Below are positions 63,684 through 64,000 of a DNA stretch of 64,000 nt, in pieces. This stretch comes from Vibrio alfacsensis. GTDB lineage: Bacteria; Pseudomonadota; Gammaproteobacteria; Enterobacterales; Vibrionaceae. The stretch spans positions 2,666,001 to 2,730,000 of the forward strand of contig NZ_CP032093.1 of assembly GCF_003544875.1 (NCBI RefSeq), read 5' to 3'. Every line of letters starts with the position of its first letter. Position 1 is the first letter of the stretch. Both the position numbers and the translations under genes were made by a program. The notes under the pieces are model-generated. The model did no database searches. It saw only the letters and a list, made by a program, of their open reading frames with translations, and was not told where the DNA came from.

Positions 63684-64000
63684 ATGGATATCCTTGCGAA
63701 CTACGGCACTGTCCTGATTATTGTTGCAGCGATTTTTGGTTTCATGATGGCAATTGGTATTGGCGCGAACGACGTAGCCAATGCGATGGGTACATCTGTA
63801 GGTTCAAAAGCGCTAACCGTAAAACAAGCGATCATCATTGCGATGATCTTCGAATTTGCGGGTGCATATCTTGCTGGTGGTGAAGTAACCGACACTATCC
63901 GTAAAGGTGTTATCGAAACATCTCTATTTGCTAGCCAACCTGACGTTCTTGTCTACGGTATGATGTCAGCGCTTCTTGCAGCTGGTACGTGGCTACTTCT
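63684..64000 (+). CDS. pitA: Inorganic phosphate transporter, PitA-type (3-prime end outside window)
   Basis: First 105 codons of a Pit-family phosphate:proton symporter, open to the window end. Starts MDILANYGTVLIIVAAIFGF with the family signature GANDVANAMGTSVGSKALTVKQA (about residues 27-49), then further membrane helices. AGG precedes the ATG at 63684. Pairs with the DUF47 gene upstream. Confidence 0.93.
   Translation, partial: MDILANYGTVLIIVAAIFGFMMAIGIGANDVANAMGTSVGSKALTVKQAIIIAMIFEFAGAYLAGGEVTDTIRKGVIETSLFASQPDVLVYGMMSALLAAGTWLL

Overview
This window is an ordinary stretch of core chromosome from a gamma-proteobacterium, almost certainly a Vibrio, probably of the Harveyi/Parahaemolyticus group. 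That is inferred from protein sequences, gene order, Mg-rich Gram-negative envelope genes and the presence of DciA instead of DnaC next to secA; it is not proven by a search. I see no tRNA, rRNA other than none, no insertion sequence, prophage, CRISPR array or genomic island. I did not find a new multi-gene system. The points of real interest are two apparent frameshifts (btuF and secA), an expanded RNase P RNA, and several control regions.

Layout. 1-4.2 kb: B12 genes cbiB and btuF (frameshifted), a TRIC/YadS-like membrane protein, and a LysR regulator tail-to-tail with a TSUP transporter. 4.4-10.6 kb (minus strand): carAB with two promoters and a PurR-like operator, dapB, mutT. 10.7-14.3 kb: secA (5-prime frameshift) and the divergent helicase loader dciA. 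14.4-31.1 kb (minus strand): lpxC and the division and cell-wall (dcw) cluster rsmH-ftsL-ftsI-murE-murF-mraY-murD-ftsW-murG-murC-ftsQ-ftsA-ftsZ, lacking mraZ and ddlB at their usual places. 31.25-31.70 kb: rnpB (RNase P RNA, minus strand) with three tandem hairpins. 32.0-36.3 kb: rsmI, then lpoA-yraN-diaA-dolP on the plus strand. 36.4-42.9 kb (minus strand): sspAB, the cytochrome bc1 genes petABC, rplM-rpsI, zapE. 43.1-46.3 kb: zapG, degQ, degS. 46.3-53.4 kb (minus strand): the nudF-DUF1249-cpdA-yqiA-parE-parC run. 53.6-64.0 kb: tolC, hldE, glnE, a chemoreceptor, ygiF, a DUF47/PhoU-like gene and the start of a phosphate transporter.

How the genes fit together. The dominant theme is envelope growth and division: MurC-G, MraY, FtsW/FtsI, FtsQLAZ, LpoA, LpxC, HldE, DolP, DegQ/DegS, TolC and SecA build, export through or police the cell envelope. 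A second theme is chromosome replication and segregation (DciA, DiaA, ParE/ParC). A third is core metabolism and signalling (CarAB, DapB, bc1 complex, GlnE, CpdA, SspA/SspB). DapB supplies the diaminopimelate that MurE adds to peptidoglycan. Genes are densely packed, with many 1-14 bp overlaps, and most transcription units end in clear intrinsic terminators. The only gene-level lesions I can see are the two one-base frameshifts, both next to short homopolymers, so sequencing error is a strong alternative to true mutation.
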